Shown piece after piece: positions 11,613 to 22,400 of a stretch of 64,000 nucleotides of DNA (positions are counted from its first letter, which is position 1; each line of letters starts with the position of its first letter). The translations under genes were made by a program, and so were the position numbers. The stretch comes from Litsea cubeba (Eukaryota; Streptophyta; Magnoliopsida; Laurales; Lauraceae). Location: the NCBI GenBank assembly GCA_012931725.1, contig CM022948.1, forward strand, positions 12,636,090-12,700,089, read 5' to 3'. The notes beneath the pieces were generated by a model. The model saw nothing but the letters and a program-made list of their open reading frames with translations. It was not told the DNA's origin and ran no database searches.

Positions 11613-14035
11613 AGGTCAAAGAAAAGGCAGAGGCTTCCTCTACCGCTTCACTGGAGGTAACAAAAACATCCCTTCCAGAGACTTCAAAGGGGGTAAGGAA
11701 ATTCACTCTCAGTGATTTCATGCCACCTCAATTCAAAGAAGCCATGCAGGAGGCATCATACTCTTACAATTCGGTAGTTGGATTCTCCATTGATGGATAC
11801 GAATCCAGCGACACCAATGATGGATTCGAATCCAACTACACAGATGAGTGGGAGGAGTCCCTTGAAACAGGAGAATATCTCTCCGATGAAGAATGGGTTC
11901 CTGAGTCTCATCTTATGCCAGTAATCTGGTATAACCCCCTACAGCCACAAGGATCCTGGTCTGATGATGAAGAAGACCAAGAAGCTGTACAAGAAAATGC
12001 TGCTGACCCAGCACCTCTCATTACTCCAGTGGAAATCAACAATGTTGAGCCACAAAGAGATGATGAAGAAGAAGATCCGGCTCCCATGCCTGATCTTAAA
12101 GAATATGCAAGGATCTTGCAGCGACTCGCTCTAGAACAAGAGCAAGAACGCGTCAACGAGCCTCCTCGCAATCCAGAGCCTGAAGTCCCTGAAGACCACC
12201 AGGTACATCCTCCCTTAACTCCTGAAAATGGAGAAAATTGCTGGATAGACGATCCTCTCAAATCCGAGGATGAGTCTGACTCCGATCAGGCAACGTCTCC
12301 CGTCAGAGCTTCCTGTAATGTAATAATTCGGGATTATAGCTCTTCCGAAGCATCGTCTGATGAGAGCACTTACACTCCGGCGACACCTAGCAATATATCT
12401 TCTGGAGCCACCTCGTCTCACGTGACTTTCACTGAGATGACACCTTCTCAGGTTTCTTCTCCTGAGATCGTGACTTCAAAGTTCACACCCTTCCTGACTG
12501 AAGAATTCCTAGCCATTGATGCTTGGGACGATGAATTAGTCAACGAAGAAGAAAGATTGCTGGATGTTGTTCAGGACTTGTTCCCGGAAAATGCTCCATG
12601 CAACACAATCACTAAGGATGGTAACTCTGCTGCTGATACATCCTCAGCAAATGAAAAACGACAGCCTCTTGATCCTGAAGACAATCTTCCAAACGAAGAC
12701 CCTTCTCAAGAAGCTCTCGAAGTTGGTAGAGGCACCCGCTCTGGCCGGGACTTCCACAAAAATTACAACCAATCTTCCTTTACATATGTAAATCCTTCGG
12801 GAAAAGATGTTGTAAGCGCCCCTAGTGGCAACAATGATGAACATGCAGGCCCTAAGGAGGCTTTCAAGTATGACTTGATTGAACACTTCGAGCACATACC
12901 TGTACGTCTGCACATCCTAGATTTGTTGCGAATGTCTCCGCACACTCGTGATAATCTCATTTCGGAATTACAAAAGCTGAATGAGGATGTCGACAAACAT
13001 GCCCCGCAAGTCCTCCAAATTGAAATGGATTACCGGGTCAAAAACTCAGAAGCCTCCTCAAAGGGAGAAAAGAAGAAAACTAAGGGATCATGCATTGAAT
13101 GTCTCTCGGTTAAAAAAGCAGCCAGTGCAACCATCGCCTTCACAAAAGACGACCTCCTGCTTGGAGAAACCAGGCATAACCGACCCCTGTACTTCATAGG
13201 GTATATCAAGGAAATGCCTATGCATAGAGTTCAGATCGACCCAGGTTCTGCGCTCAACCTCATCTCCACATCGGCTCTTGAAGAGTTGGGCATCCCACCC
13301 AGCAAGCCGAGCCACACATCTGTATCTATCTTTGGATACGATGGGAGTACTCAAAGGCCTATCGGCAAAATCAGGTTCAAGTTGCAGATCGGTGATCTTA
13401 TCTCTGAGGTCACAGTGTATGCAATAAAAACCCCTTCATGCTACAACATCCTTCTCGGACGCCCTTGGATCCATGAGAATGGTGTTGTCCCTTCAACTCT
13501 ACATCAATGCATCAAGTTTGTTGGCGACGACGGCATGATACATCGAGTCTTTGCGGACAGAAAACCCTTCAAAGGTAAAGAAGTCCACTTCGCAGACTCA
13601 CAGATGTATGAAGGTGAAAAAGAAGAAGAGGAAAAGCACACAGCATCCTTTGCCGAAAATCTCCAGAAAGATAAAGGCAAAGCTCCTCAACAATCACCGG
13701 AAGAAAACAAACCATCCGGTAAATCTGAAGAGAGCATTCAAACTCCCTTCATCATCTCCCTCAAATCTTCAAAGCCTTTGGTCATCACAACTAAAGTGAA
13801 GAAGGCAAAACAAAAGCCTGGGGGCAAATTTGTTGTCTCTTTAGTGTCTATCATGCAAGACACGGACTCGGATTCAGAGCAAGAAGACGACACATCGTCA
13901 AGCCAAGCTGACACCCAGCAAGTTCAGCCTGCTCTTACTCCAATGGAGACAACTTCTGACATAGAAGATCCTTACGTCAGCTTCCTTCGTTGTTCCAGCA
14001 ACTTCAACAAAGGAAAAGCCGATCTTCTTCCATAG
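11510..14035 (+). CDS. Acidic spacer plus aspartic protease of the giant element
   Basis: This open frame of 841 codons ends with TAG. Roughly the first 420 residues are acidic and serine-rich with no known domain. The last third holds the retropepsin region: LYFIGYIKEMPMHRVQIDPG from about residue 560, active-site motif DPGSALNLIS (Asp codon 13238-13240), then a flap-like and hydrophobic segment ending in NILLGRPWIHENGVVPS near residue 650. In family members this protease cuts Gag and Pol. The motif is DPGS rather than the usual D-S/T-G or DGGS. The N terminus overlaps the end of gag in a different frame and the true start is unknown. A lysine-rich tail of about 150 residues follows the protease. 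Confidence 0.75.
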   Translation: MGGRENQSPTAQQRRQARKHLLKLKRKEKTQPKLEVKEKAEASSTASLEVTKTSLPETSKGVRKFTLSDFMPPQFKEAMQEASYSYNSVVGFSIDGYESSDTNDGFESNYTDEWEESLETGEYLSDEEWVPESHLMPVIWYNPLQPQGSWSDDEEDQEAVQENAADPAPLITPVEINNVEPQRDDEEEDPAPMPDLKEYARILQRLALEQEQERVNEPPRNPEPEVPEDHQVHPPLTPENGENCWIDDPLKSEDESDSDQATSPVRASCNVIIRDYSSSEASSDESTYTPATPSNISSGATSSHVTFTEMTPSQVSSPEIVTSKFTPFLTEEFLAIDAWDDELVNEEERLLDVVQDLFPENAPCNTITKDGNSAADTSSANEKRQPLDPEDNLPNEDPSQEALEVGRGTRSGRDFHKNYNQSSFTYVNPSGKDVVSAPSGNNDEHAGPKEAFKYDLIEHFEHIPVRLHILDLLRMSPHTRDNLISELQKLNEDVDKHAPQVLQIEMDYRVKNSEASSKGEKKKTKGSCIECLSVKKAASATIAFTKDDLLLGETRHNRPLYFIGYIKEMPMHRVQIDPGSALNLISTSALEELGIPPSKPSHTSVSIFGYDGSTQRPIGKIRFKLQIGDLISEVTVYAIKTPSCYNILLGRPWIHENGVVPSTLHQCIKFVGDDGMIHRVFADRKPFKGKEVHFADSQMYEGEKEEEEKHTASFAENLQKDKGKAPQQSPEENKPSGKSEESIQTPFIISLKSSKPLVITTKVKKAKQKPGGKFVVSLVSIMQDTDSDSEQEDDTSSSQADTQQVQPALTPMETTSDIEDPYVSFLRCSSNFNKGKADLLP

Positions 14036-14060
14036 ATCGGATGCTTCTTCATCAAACTCC

Positions 14061-14962
14061 ATGCTTGAACCTTTCCAAAATAAAGGTACGCCTCAACTAT
14101 CCTTATATAGTTCTGTGGCACAAGCTATTATGAAGAAAATGGGCTATGACGCTCAAAACCCAGTCGGTTTGGGAGAAGGACGCGGTATTCTCACGCCATT
14201 GGGGCCCGTCTTGACCAAAAGCCAGCTGGAAGATTGGAGACTCTACGGCTATGTAGAAAAGTCTTCACACGGGTTAGGGTATGATCCTGACACTCCCTTG
14301 AGACAGTTGACACAAAGGCTTAAAAGTCAATATACTGACCAAGCCTCAACATCTCAAATCCATGAAGACATCGATCTCCCTAGATATCTCTTTGATGAGT
14401 CACCTGACAAAGATCCAGGAAACTCATCCAATTGGCACGATTTCTCCGAAAATGAAGAGGAGTTGTCCGATGGCACAGACGTGTGGACTTCTGACCCAGA
14501 AGAACCCTCATCTCCAAAAGAAGTAGCCTACTTCGACTCGGTTTCAACAGGCGATTGGGATCATCTCATACAAGCCTTGGGAAAATTACCGATCAAGAAG
14601 ACCCGTGGAAAGGAACAAAGCCTTGGTCTGGAAATGCCCTTGAAACCCCAGAAGGTTTCGTTGAGTTGGAAGCCTCCGAAAATATTGTGGAGGAACCACC
14701 TTCGTACCTTCCAACAGAAGATCCTGTTCAAAAGATAGACTTGGGAACACCAGATAACCCACGTCCTGTATTCATAAGCAAGAATATAAAGGATGATGAG
14801 TTACTCGAGTATATCGCCTTTCTTCGTGAGTTCGTTGATTGCTTTGCATGGTCTTACGCTGAAATGTCAGGCTTAGACCCCAAAATAACAGTTCACAAAC
14901 TCAATCTTCAAGAAGACATCAAGCCTGTCAAGCAAGGCCAAGAAGATTCCGTCCAGATGTGA
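14061..14962 (+). pseudogene. G-patch-like region and start of reverse transcriptase, frameshifted
   Basis: 14061-14738 encodes a glycine-rich motif (AIMKKMGYDAQNPVGLGEGR, about residues 22-41) resembling the G-patch seen between protease and RT in Ogre-type elements. At about 14585 the coding signal moves to another frame (14555-14962), which carries the RT N-terminal approach (FVDCFAWSYAEMSGLDP and HKLNLQEDIKPVKQ). A second break at about 14940 separates it from the RT core. The 25 bases before 14061 hold the previous stop. Spliced introns are known in Ogre elements between gag-pro and pol, but I see no convincing splice pair here. Confidence 0.75.
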
Positions 14963-15917
14963 TGGATAAAATTGAACAAGAAGTTCAAAACTCAAAAGCG
15001 TCGGCTTCATCCGTGAGGAACAACATCCTGAATGGTTGGCCAACATTGTCCCCGTGACAAAGAAAAATGGGCAGATCAGGGTCTGTATTGATTATAGAGA
15101 CCTGAATGGCGCATGCCCAAAAGATGAATTTCCGCTCCCCATACCAGAGGTAATGATTGATAATACCTGTGGATTCGAGCGAATGACATTCATGGATGGT
15201 TTCTCTGGCTACAATCAGATAAAGATGCATCCTGAGGATGAAAAACATACATCCTTTCGAACCCCATTTGGCGTGTATTGTTACACTGTCATGCCATTTG
15301 GTCTGAAGAATGCTGGTGCCACATATCAGAGGGCTATGATGAAAATATTCCAAGATATGCAGCACAAGACGGTTGAATGTTACGTTGATGACCTCGCCGT
15401 CAAAAGCAAAAGAAAAGAAGATCATCTAAAAAACCTTCGAGAAGTCTTCCTCCGGCTTCGCAAACACAAACTGCGAATGAATCCATTGAAATGCTTCTTC
15501 GGCGTCTCATCGGGTAAGTTCCTCGGATTCTTAGTTCGGAAAGCTGGAATAGAGCTTGACCCCGTAAAAGTCAAAGCCATTCTAGAAATGCCCTCTCCAA
15601 GAACCTTGAGAGAACTCAAAGGGCTTCAAGGGAGATTGGCCTACATCAGACGGTTCATCTCCAATCTTTCGGGGAAATGCCGTCCATTCTCCCGGTTGAT
15701 GAAAAAGGGTGTAAACTTTGTCTGGGATGCTGACTGTGAAGCTGCTTTCCAAGACATCAAGTCATACCTGACAAAACCTCCAGTGTTAGCTGCTCCTACC
15801 ACTGGAAAACCATTCATCTTGTACACAGAGCCCTTGATCACTCTCTGGGAGCTCTACTTGCGCAAGAAAATGATCAAAGAAAAGAAGCTGCTCTATATTA
15901 CCTCAGCCGCATGCTAG
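14942..15917 (+). pseudogene. Reverse transcriptase core and start of RNase H, frameshifted
   Basis: Ty3/gypsy RT. The main frame (15036-15917) contains GQIRVCIDYRDLNGACPKDE, FPLPIPEVMID, MDGFSGYNQIKMHPEDEKHT, FRTPFGVYCYTVMPFGLKNA and the polymerase active site YVDDL (15381-15395). The thumb and connection follow (FFGVSSGKFLGFLV, RELKGLQGRLAYIRRFISNL). The N-terminal piece (RRFRPDVMDKIEQEV) lies in a different frame just before, so there are breaks near 14990-15030. The frame is lost again inside the first RNase H, near 15830-15917, where the expected continuation lies in the next frame. Catalytic aspartates of RT are present. Confidence 0.92.
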
Positions 15918-16975
15918 TAGGTGCAGAGCGTCGCTACTCTCCAGTCGAAAAAGAATGTCTTGCAGTGATGTTCGCCGTACAAAAGCTGCATCACTACTTG
16001 CTTTCCAACACAGTATACCTGGTCTCGAGGGTCAACATCCTGAAGGTCCTTATCATAAAGGCAGGTTCTCTCAATGCTCGACAGTCAAAATGGTCCATCC
16101 TTCTGTCACAATTTGATATTAGGTATGTACCACAAAAAGCAAGCAAAGGGCAAGCTCTAGCGGACTTCCTCGCAGAGCATCCATTGCCTAAAGATTCTCC
16201 GCTTAGAGATGATCTCCCAGACGAACCAGTCTACAATGTGGAGACTTTCTCACAAAGTGCCTCCTGGGATATGTACTTTGACGGTGCAACCAGGACAAAT
16301 GAAAAAAGACAGCTGATCTCGGGGGTTGGCATCCTCTTTGTTAGCCCCGACAAATACATGATTCCACACGCTTTCTCGCTACTGGAACCATGCACAAACA
16401 ATGCAGCTGAATATCAAGCTCTGATCTTAGGATTGGAACTCGCCATCAATCCGGTATCACCATGCTGGAAGTCTTTGGAGGACTCTCAACTGATCGTCAA
16501 CCAGATGAATCAGAAATTTGAAGTCAGGAAGCCAGATTTGTTGCCCTACTACAACAAGGCACAATCACTTCTGCAAAAGTTTGACATCTGTCACATCACC
16601 CACATTCGTAGAGGTGAAAACATACGTGCAGATGCCCTAGCCGGACTTGCCGCATCCATGGCAATCCAGGAAGGGGAAAACATGCAATCACGGTGTGCGA
16701 AAGGAGAATCCTTCCTCCTCTTAACACACACCAAGCAGTTGCTGAATGCCACCAAGTGGTCGGAAGTCGGATTTCAATCCTTCAAACTTCAATCGGCGAC
16801 TGGAGGGATCCGTTCATTGATTACATTATGTTCGGAATCCTACCTGAAGATCCAAAGAACGGGTAAGCATCCAAAGGCGAACCCCAAGCTTCCATTTGGA
16901 TATTCCTTCAAAAATCCTTTACAGGAAATCCTTCAACGGAGTACTTCTACGCTGCTTGTCACAACAAGAGGCTGA
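15911..16975 (+). pseudogene. RNase H and second, archaeal-type RNase H of pol
   Basis: The frame opens inside the first RNase H (RRYSPVEKECLAVMFAVQKL, HHYLLSNTVYLVSR) and runs through the connection (SKWSILLSQFDIRYVPQKAS, ALADFLAEHP). It then enters a second RNase H of the type found in Tat-lineage elements: WDMYFDGATR, NNAAEYQALILGLELA, EDSQLIVNQM and RADALAGLAASM. These show Asp, Glu, Asp and Asp in the expected catalytic order. The frame stops at 16975, while integrase coding is picked up from about 16896 in another frame, so pol is broken at this junction too. Confidence 0.9.
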
Positions 16976-18055
16976 AGAAACACTCAAAGAAGTTCATGCT
17001 GGTCTTTGTGGAGCTCATCAGGCTGGACCTAAGCTCTATGATCAGATAAAAATGTTAGGATATTACTGGCCTACCATGGTAGCTGACGCAATGCAATTTG
17101 CTAAGCCCTGCCAACAATGCCAAGTTCATGGAGATTACATTCACATGCCTCCAGAATGGCTGCATCCTACAGCGATCTCATGGCCTTTCGAAGCCTGGGG
17201 TATGGACATCATAGGTCCTATTTCTCCCCCTTCAAGCAAAGGTCATCGCTTCATCTTCGCCGCTACGGATTACTTCTCCAAGTGGTCAGAAGCATTTGCG
17301 TTTAACGAAATGAAGACCTCATCAGTCCTTCAGTTCTTACGCACCAACATCATTTGTCGTTTCGGCATACCCAAAAGATTCGTCCATGATAACGGACCAC
17401 AGTTCCGGGATCATCGATTCTACAGGTTCTGCGACAAATACAAAATCCAAAGCTATCCTTCGACTCCATACAATCCGGCAGCAAATGGGTTAGCACAAGC
17501 TTTCAACAAGACACTCTGCAAAATCCTCAAAAAAATGGTCTCTAGTCACAAAGAGACTGGAGCGACAAAATGTCCGAAGCTTTGTGGGCCTATCGAACCA
17601 CCGTTTGAGGACCAACCCATAGCACACCATTCTCCTTGGTCTATGGATGCGAAGCTGTCGTGCCCTTGGAAGTACAAATTCCTTCCTTGAGGGTATCCTT
17701 GCAAAATGACATGACTCAAGAAAGCAATGTCAAATTGCGACTCCATGAGCTGGACAATCTCGATGAGAAACGGCTCGAAGCTCAACAAAGCATTGAACTT
17801 TACCAAGCACGTATGGCAGGATCTTTCGATAAAAAGGTCAGGCAACGAGCCTACAAAAAGAGTGACTTGGTTCTTGCGGTAAAAAGACCAATGGTCTTCG
17901 CTCACAAGTCCAAAGGCAAATTTGAGCCAAAATGGGAGGGACCCTACGTCATCGATAAGGTTTTCTCTAATGGCGCATACGCACTCCTAAACATGGAAGG
18001 TGACAGATGTATGCTGCCCATCAACGGCAAGTTCTTAAAGCGGTACTACCCTTGA
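16896..18055 (+). pseudogene. Integrase, frameshifted and with catalytic Glu replaced
   Basis: The zinc-binding HHCC region is present (HAGLCGAHQAGPKLYDQIK ... CQQCQ). The core has WGMDIIGPISPP (first Asp) and VHDNGPQFRDH (second Asp). The third catalytic residue, normally Glu in NGQAEAFNKT, reads NGLAQAFNKT, with CAA at 17496-17498. One base separates CAA from GAA. A frame break near 17560-17640 separates the core from the C-terminal part (17636-18055: AGSFDKKVRQRAYKKSDLVL, FEPKWEGPYVIDKVFSNGAY), which ends with a stop at 18055, where pol ends. The enzyme would have inserted the cDNA copy into the genome. Confidence 0.9.
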
Positions 18056-18409
18056 AGACTTACCCAACTGGGAAAGAGCAATGCCTGTACGGCCAAAACC
18101 GGTTTCCAGGTACACGCTCGCTAAACCCACCCTCTTTTTTAGAATTTTCATATCAAATGTTGAAATTTCTAGAAATCTAAAACAATGCTTACTTTCATCG
18201 TTTCATTGTTCAAAAAAAATATATCCAAGTTTAGGAACCTTTCCCTAACTTGACCAAAATTTTCAACCCTTGAACCCAAAATTCATGGTTTGAAACAAAA
18301 TCCGGATTCAGGGATTTCCACCCTAGTCCACCCTGCCTTTTACCGCCAAAATGATTTTAGGTCAAAACTTATGACCCTCGTGTCTTTAAAAAAAAAAAAG
18401 GTTTTTCAA

Positions 18410-18885
18410 AAACCGCGAGGAAGCGACGCTTAGTCGATACTCGCACAAATCGGAAGCAAGCGAACCACGTTCGACACTTCCAAAAACGCAGGGAAGCGAC
18501 ATTTCGTCGGTACTTGCAAAATCCAAAACTGTGGAGATGCAACATTTCAGTTGATATCCACAACCCAAATTTCAAAGGTTCGAAAAAACCTAAAAAAAAA
18601 AAAACTGTGGAGACGCAACATTTCAGTTGATATCCATAACCCAAAGGTTCGAGAAAACCACAAATTTCAAAAAATCGTGGGGAAACGACATCAAGTCAGT
18701 ACCCGCAAAACCAAAATTTTTGAAAAGCAAGGATGCGACATTCCATCGATACTTGCACCCAAATCCGCGAGGATGCGACATTCCATCGATACTCGCAGCC
18801 GAATGAGCAAGGATGCGACATTCCATCGATACTTGCAAGAACATTCAGCAGGGAGGCGACTTTTAGTCGATACTTGCATTTTTTG
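18410..18885 (+). repeat. Tandem array with GCGACATTCCATCGATACT units
   Basis: About nine imperfect units of 40-75 bp carry variants of GAGGATGCGACATTCCATCG followed by ATACTTGCA. The best-conserved copies lie at 18730-18840. Non-coding, directly downstream of integrase. Confidence 0.8.
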
Positions 18886-18892
18886 AAAACCA

Positions 18893-19200
18893 AACCGGCT
18901 ATAAATGCCATCAAAACAGGCTATAAATGCCACAAACCGGCTATAAATGCCATCAAAACAGGCTATAAATGCCAACAAACCGGCTATCAATGCCACCAAA
19001 ACAAAACCGGCTATCAATGCCACAAACAAAAAAACTTGGATTTCAAAAAAAAAAAAAAACGGCTATCAATGCCACCAAAAACAAAACTGGCTATAGATGC
19101 CACAAAAAAAAAACTCGGCTATCAATGCCACAAGAAAGCTGGCTCTCATGCGAAAATTGGCTTCCATGCCACAAACAAAACCTGGCTTTCATGCCAAAAC
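18893..19200 (+). repeat. Tandem array of CGGCTATAAATGCC units
   Basis: About ten units of 20-25 bp (ACCGGCTATAAATGCCATCA and variants with ATCAATGCC), degenerating after 19080. The core matches the CGGCTATAAACGCC units inside both LTRs of the same element. Confidence 0.85.
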
Positions 19201-19420
19201 AATCACTTGACAAAAGATTTTCACAAAATGACAACCTTTTGATCAAATCCCATTTAGCAATTACTTTTATCACAAAAAGATTCAAGTGAGCGTAGGGATA
19301 ACAAAAAAAAAGAAAGTGTTCACAAGCACTACAAAAAAAAAAGTACCAAAAAAATACAAGTGGTACCAAAAAAAAAGAGAAGGGATAGTTTCTGTTATAA
19401 AAAAATATATATACAGGAGC

Positions 19421-22400
19421 TCAATCAAAAATGGTCTCCAGCCAAGAGTTCAGCTCCTTAAGCAAGCTTTTGGCCTCATCCGTCAAGGATTCCAAGGCAC
19501 GCTTCTTCAAGAACCTGCCATGAGATGCTGGGGTGGGCTGTAACCCTTTTTTCGCACTGGGAAGCTTCCCTCGAGCGGTTTTCCATTGTTTGTTCTCATC
19601 AGACTTCCTTTTGAGAACTCGATTGGCATCCGCAACTCGGTGAATCAGAGCAGTCTCCCTTTCACGAGCCTCTGTTATTTCAGTCCACTTGGCAGCGACT
19701 TGTGCCTGCAGATGCTTAAGACGTTTCCTGGCCTCATCGACCTCCCTATCAAGGATGTTAAGGTCATGTGTCAGCCCAATGATGGTTATCTCTTCTAAGT
19801 TCCTCTCTCGGACTGCCTGCTTCTTGCTTTCTGTAGCCTCATCCAGGTTAGATTGAGCCTTATCCGCAGGGTCCAAGAACATCTCCTTGAAGAACTGATC
19901 GTCAGGAAAACCCATGGTCTCAAACCACTTGTCACCCAGCTCAATGATCCTATTAACGATCGCCCTGGCATCTGTGACATCCAGACCAGCCTCTTCAGCA
20001 TCACCGAGAATCTCACGCACATGCTGGATCATGCTAAATCCGGCTTCCAAGTGCCCAGAAAAGAGAGTCTCAATCCAAGAGCTCAGAACTCGCACCACCA
20101 CCTTCTTCGCAAAAAGAAGAGATGGCCCAGCTGAAGATTCGCCCAACTCCGTTGGTCGGCCGCTCAAGTCATCATCTGTTGAAAGAGTAACAAAAGAACT
20201 CTTTCCAGTTGAAGCTGCTCCTACTCGGGAAGGAATCTCAGCGCGAGGAATCTCCTCAACATTGTCAAAGCTGGTCCCAGGAGTCTCTTCCTCTGGATTA
20301 ACCTCTGGCATCCCTTGCTCTGGAAGCGACGGACCCTCCTCTGTCACTTCAAAACCTGCCAAAAGAAACACAAAAAGGTATGAATATAATCCTGTTTGAA
20401 AATCATTATCAGGGTTATAACTACAAAATACCTTCTTCGACGACTGGCGGAACACTTTCTTCCTCCATGAACTCATCGGAAGCATCATCAACATTTGCGT
20501 CCATCGATGGTTCAAAGTCATCAGAACCCTGTGGCAAGTCAGCTGACAAAAAAAAAATGTTAGCAAACCGAGTCACAGACACAAAAAAAAAAAGAACAAA
20601 AGAAGTCGTACCAATTGGAGATTCTGGATTTACTCCAGAGTCCCTCGGTTCTTCTTCAGGTGCCTCAACAGGATCCATCACCACCTCATCGGTTGGGACC
20701 TCAGGCATCACTAAGTCTTCCTCTGCTAAAAAAAAAAAAGAAAAGCAGAAACAAGAAGCAAATCAGAACATGGAAAAAAAATCCCATGAAAAGAAATGGA
20801 AAGAAAAAAAGGAAGAATCATACCTTCACCGACGGTCTCTTCTTCTCGACTTCTCTTTTCTGGAGGCTCGTCAGCATCCACTGGCACATCCTCATTGATA
20901 GTAAGAGGAACTTCCAAGTCAGGAGAGTCCTCATGCTGCCCCTTGCTGCGATGATGACTCCTCCCCCTCTTACCCCGGCGGGCTCGCTTCTTAGAGGAAC
21001 CTGCCCCACTGTCAGAGTCAGGTTTTCCACTTGACTCCTCACTGGATGGTCTACTCTTGCCAGTAGACTCCACGGAAGCTTGCCTCTGTGCCGCTTGCAT
21101 CCAAGCGCCAAGTTCGGCTTCCTCCTGTTCTAGCTGCTCTAAAGCCTCATCAGGTATTTTTCGAACAGCTTCAGAACCAATGACGCCCTGGTCACCGAGA
21201 AAGCCTATCTTGTGCTTCTCTCCAGAAAGGAAGGCCCAAACTTCCTCTCGCCGGACGCCATCCGACTTTCCAAGGCCCTTTCCAGATACCAGCTTCACAT
21301 CAAGCTCCTTCTTGGAAAGCCCCCGATATGCCGAAAAGCTCTCCGCGAACCACTTCGCAAAGCCGGCAGTCCGGGAAGTCAGCAACACAGGATAAGAAAT
21401 CATGGCTGTAGTGTCTTCAGCACTATAGAAAGCCCATGCATTTCTCCCGTCCTGTAAGCCTCCAAAGCGCTTCACCATACTTGAAGGCGCTCCAACAACG
21501 CCTTGAGAAAAGCCCAGCTGCAAAGCAAAGCGAGAGGGTACATACGGCTGGATGTCGACGAAAAGATGTCTACGGTACACCATCGTGCCGACACGTATGC
21601 TGAAAAGCCACTCTCTCTCTACATTTGTCAAGGAATAATGCCTTCCCGACCCTGCCCTGGTAGAGTCTCGGGAGGCACCAAAATCAAAAGCCTTCTTCCG
21701 CAACTCCGGAGAAAGCTTCACTGAAGACTGCCCCATCTCGACGTCCCTGAACCGTCGGATCCTCATGCGGGCAAACAAAAGTGATTCGGACACGGCTTTG
21801 CCCTTAGCCAGTCGAATCATCAAGGATCATCATCCTGTGCAGCACCCAGCCGATGGAAGCCAGGACAGTGGTATACATACCACGAATAAAAGATATGGGC
21901 TGAAAATACCCTATTCATGGGAAGCCCAAGCCGAACCAAAAAAGCAGCAGCCTGCAGTTCGGTACACAGGTAGGAGTAAAGAGCTGGCACCAAAGCAAGC
22001 TGCTCTCCAAACGCCATCTGACAAGCCGGAAAAATACAATGCGGCCTGATGTGCGTTCCATCTCCTCCAGCAAAAACAGCCTCACCAAGCCAATAAGTGA
22101 GGTAAACAGCGAGATCTCTCCGCAGTGCAATGTCAGGACATATGGCGTTTGTACTTGCACAGAAATCTCTCAACTCTTCTTGCATGGCCAAGATCTTCTT
22201 TGAACTTGGATCCTGAGCTCCGGCTTCTTGGGTCACGCTATCAGAAGACTCCCTGCTATCAGAAAAATTGGGGAATGAAGAGCTAAAACTCTTCCAACTG
22301 CTGGATCTAACTTTCAAACCCTCCTTCTCCTTCAAAAAATCATAGAAGGCGACGAGCTGAAAGTACAGAAGCCTGAACTCCTCAGACTGCCCCTCAAGGA

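Noticed and set aside
18893..19200. CRISPR-like array
   Set aside because: Units are contiguous with no unique spacers, and the context is a plant retrotransposon.
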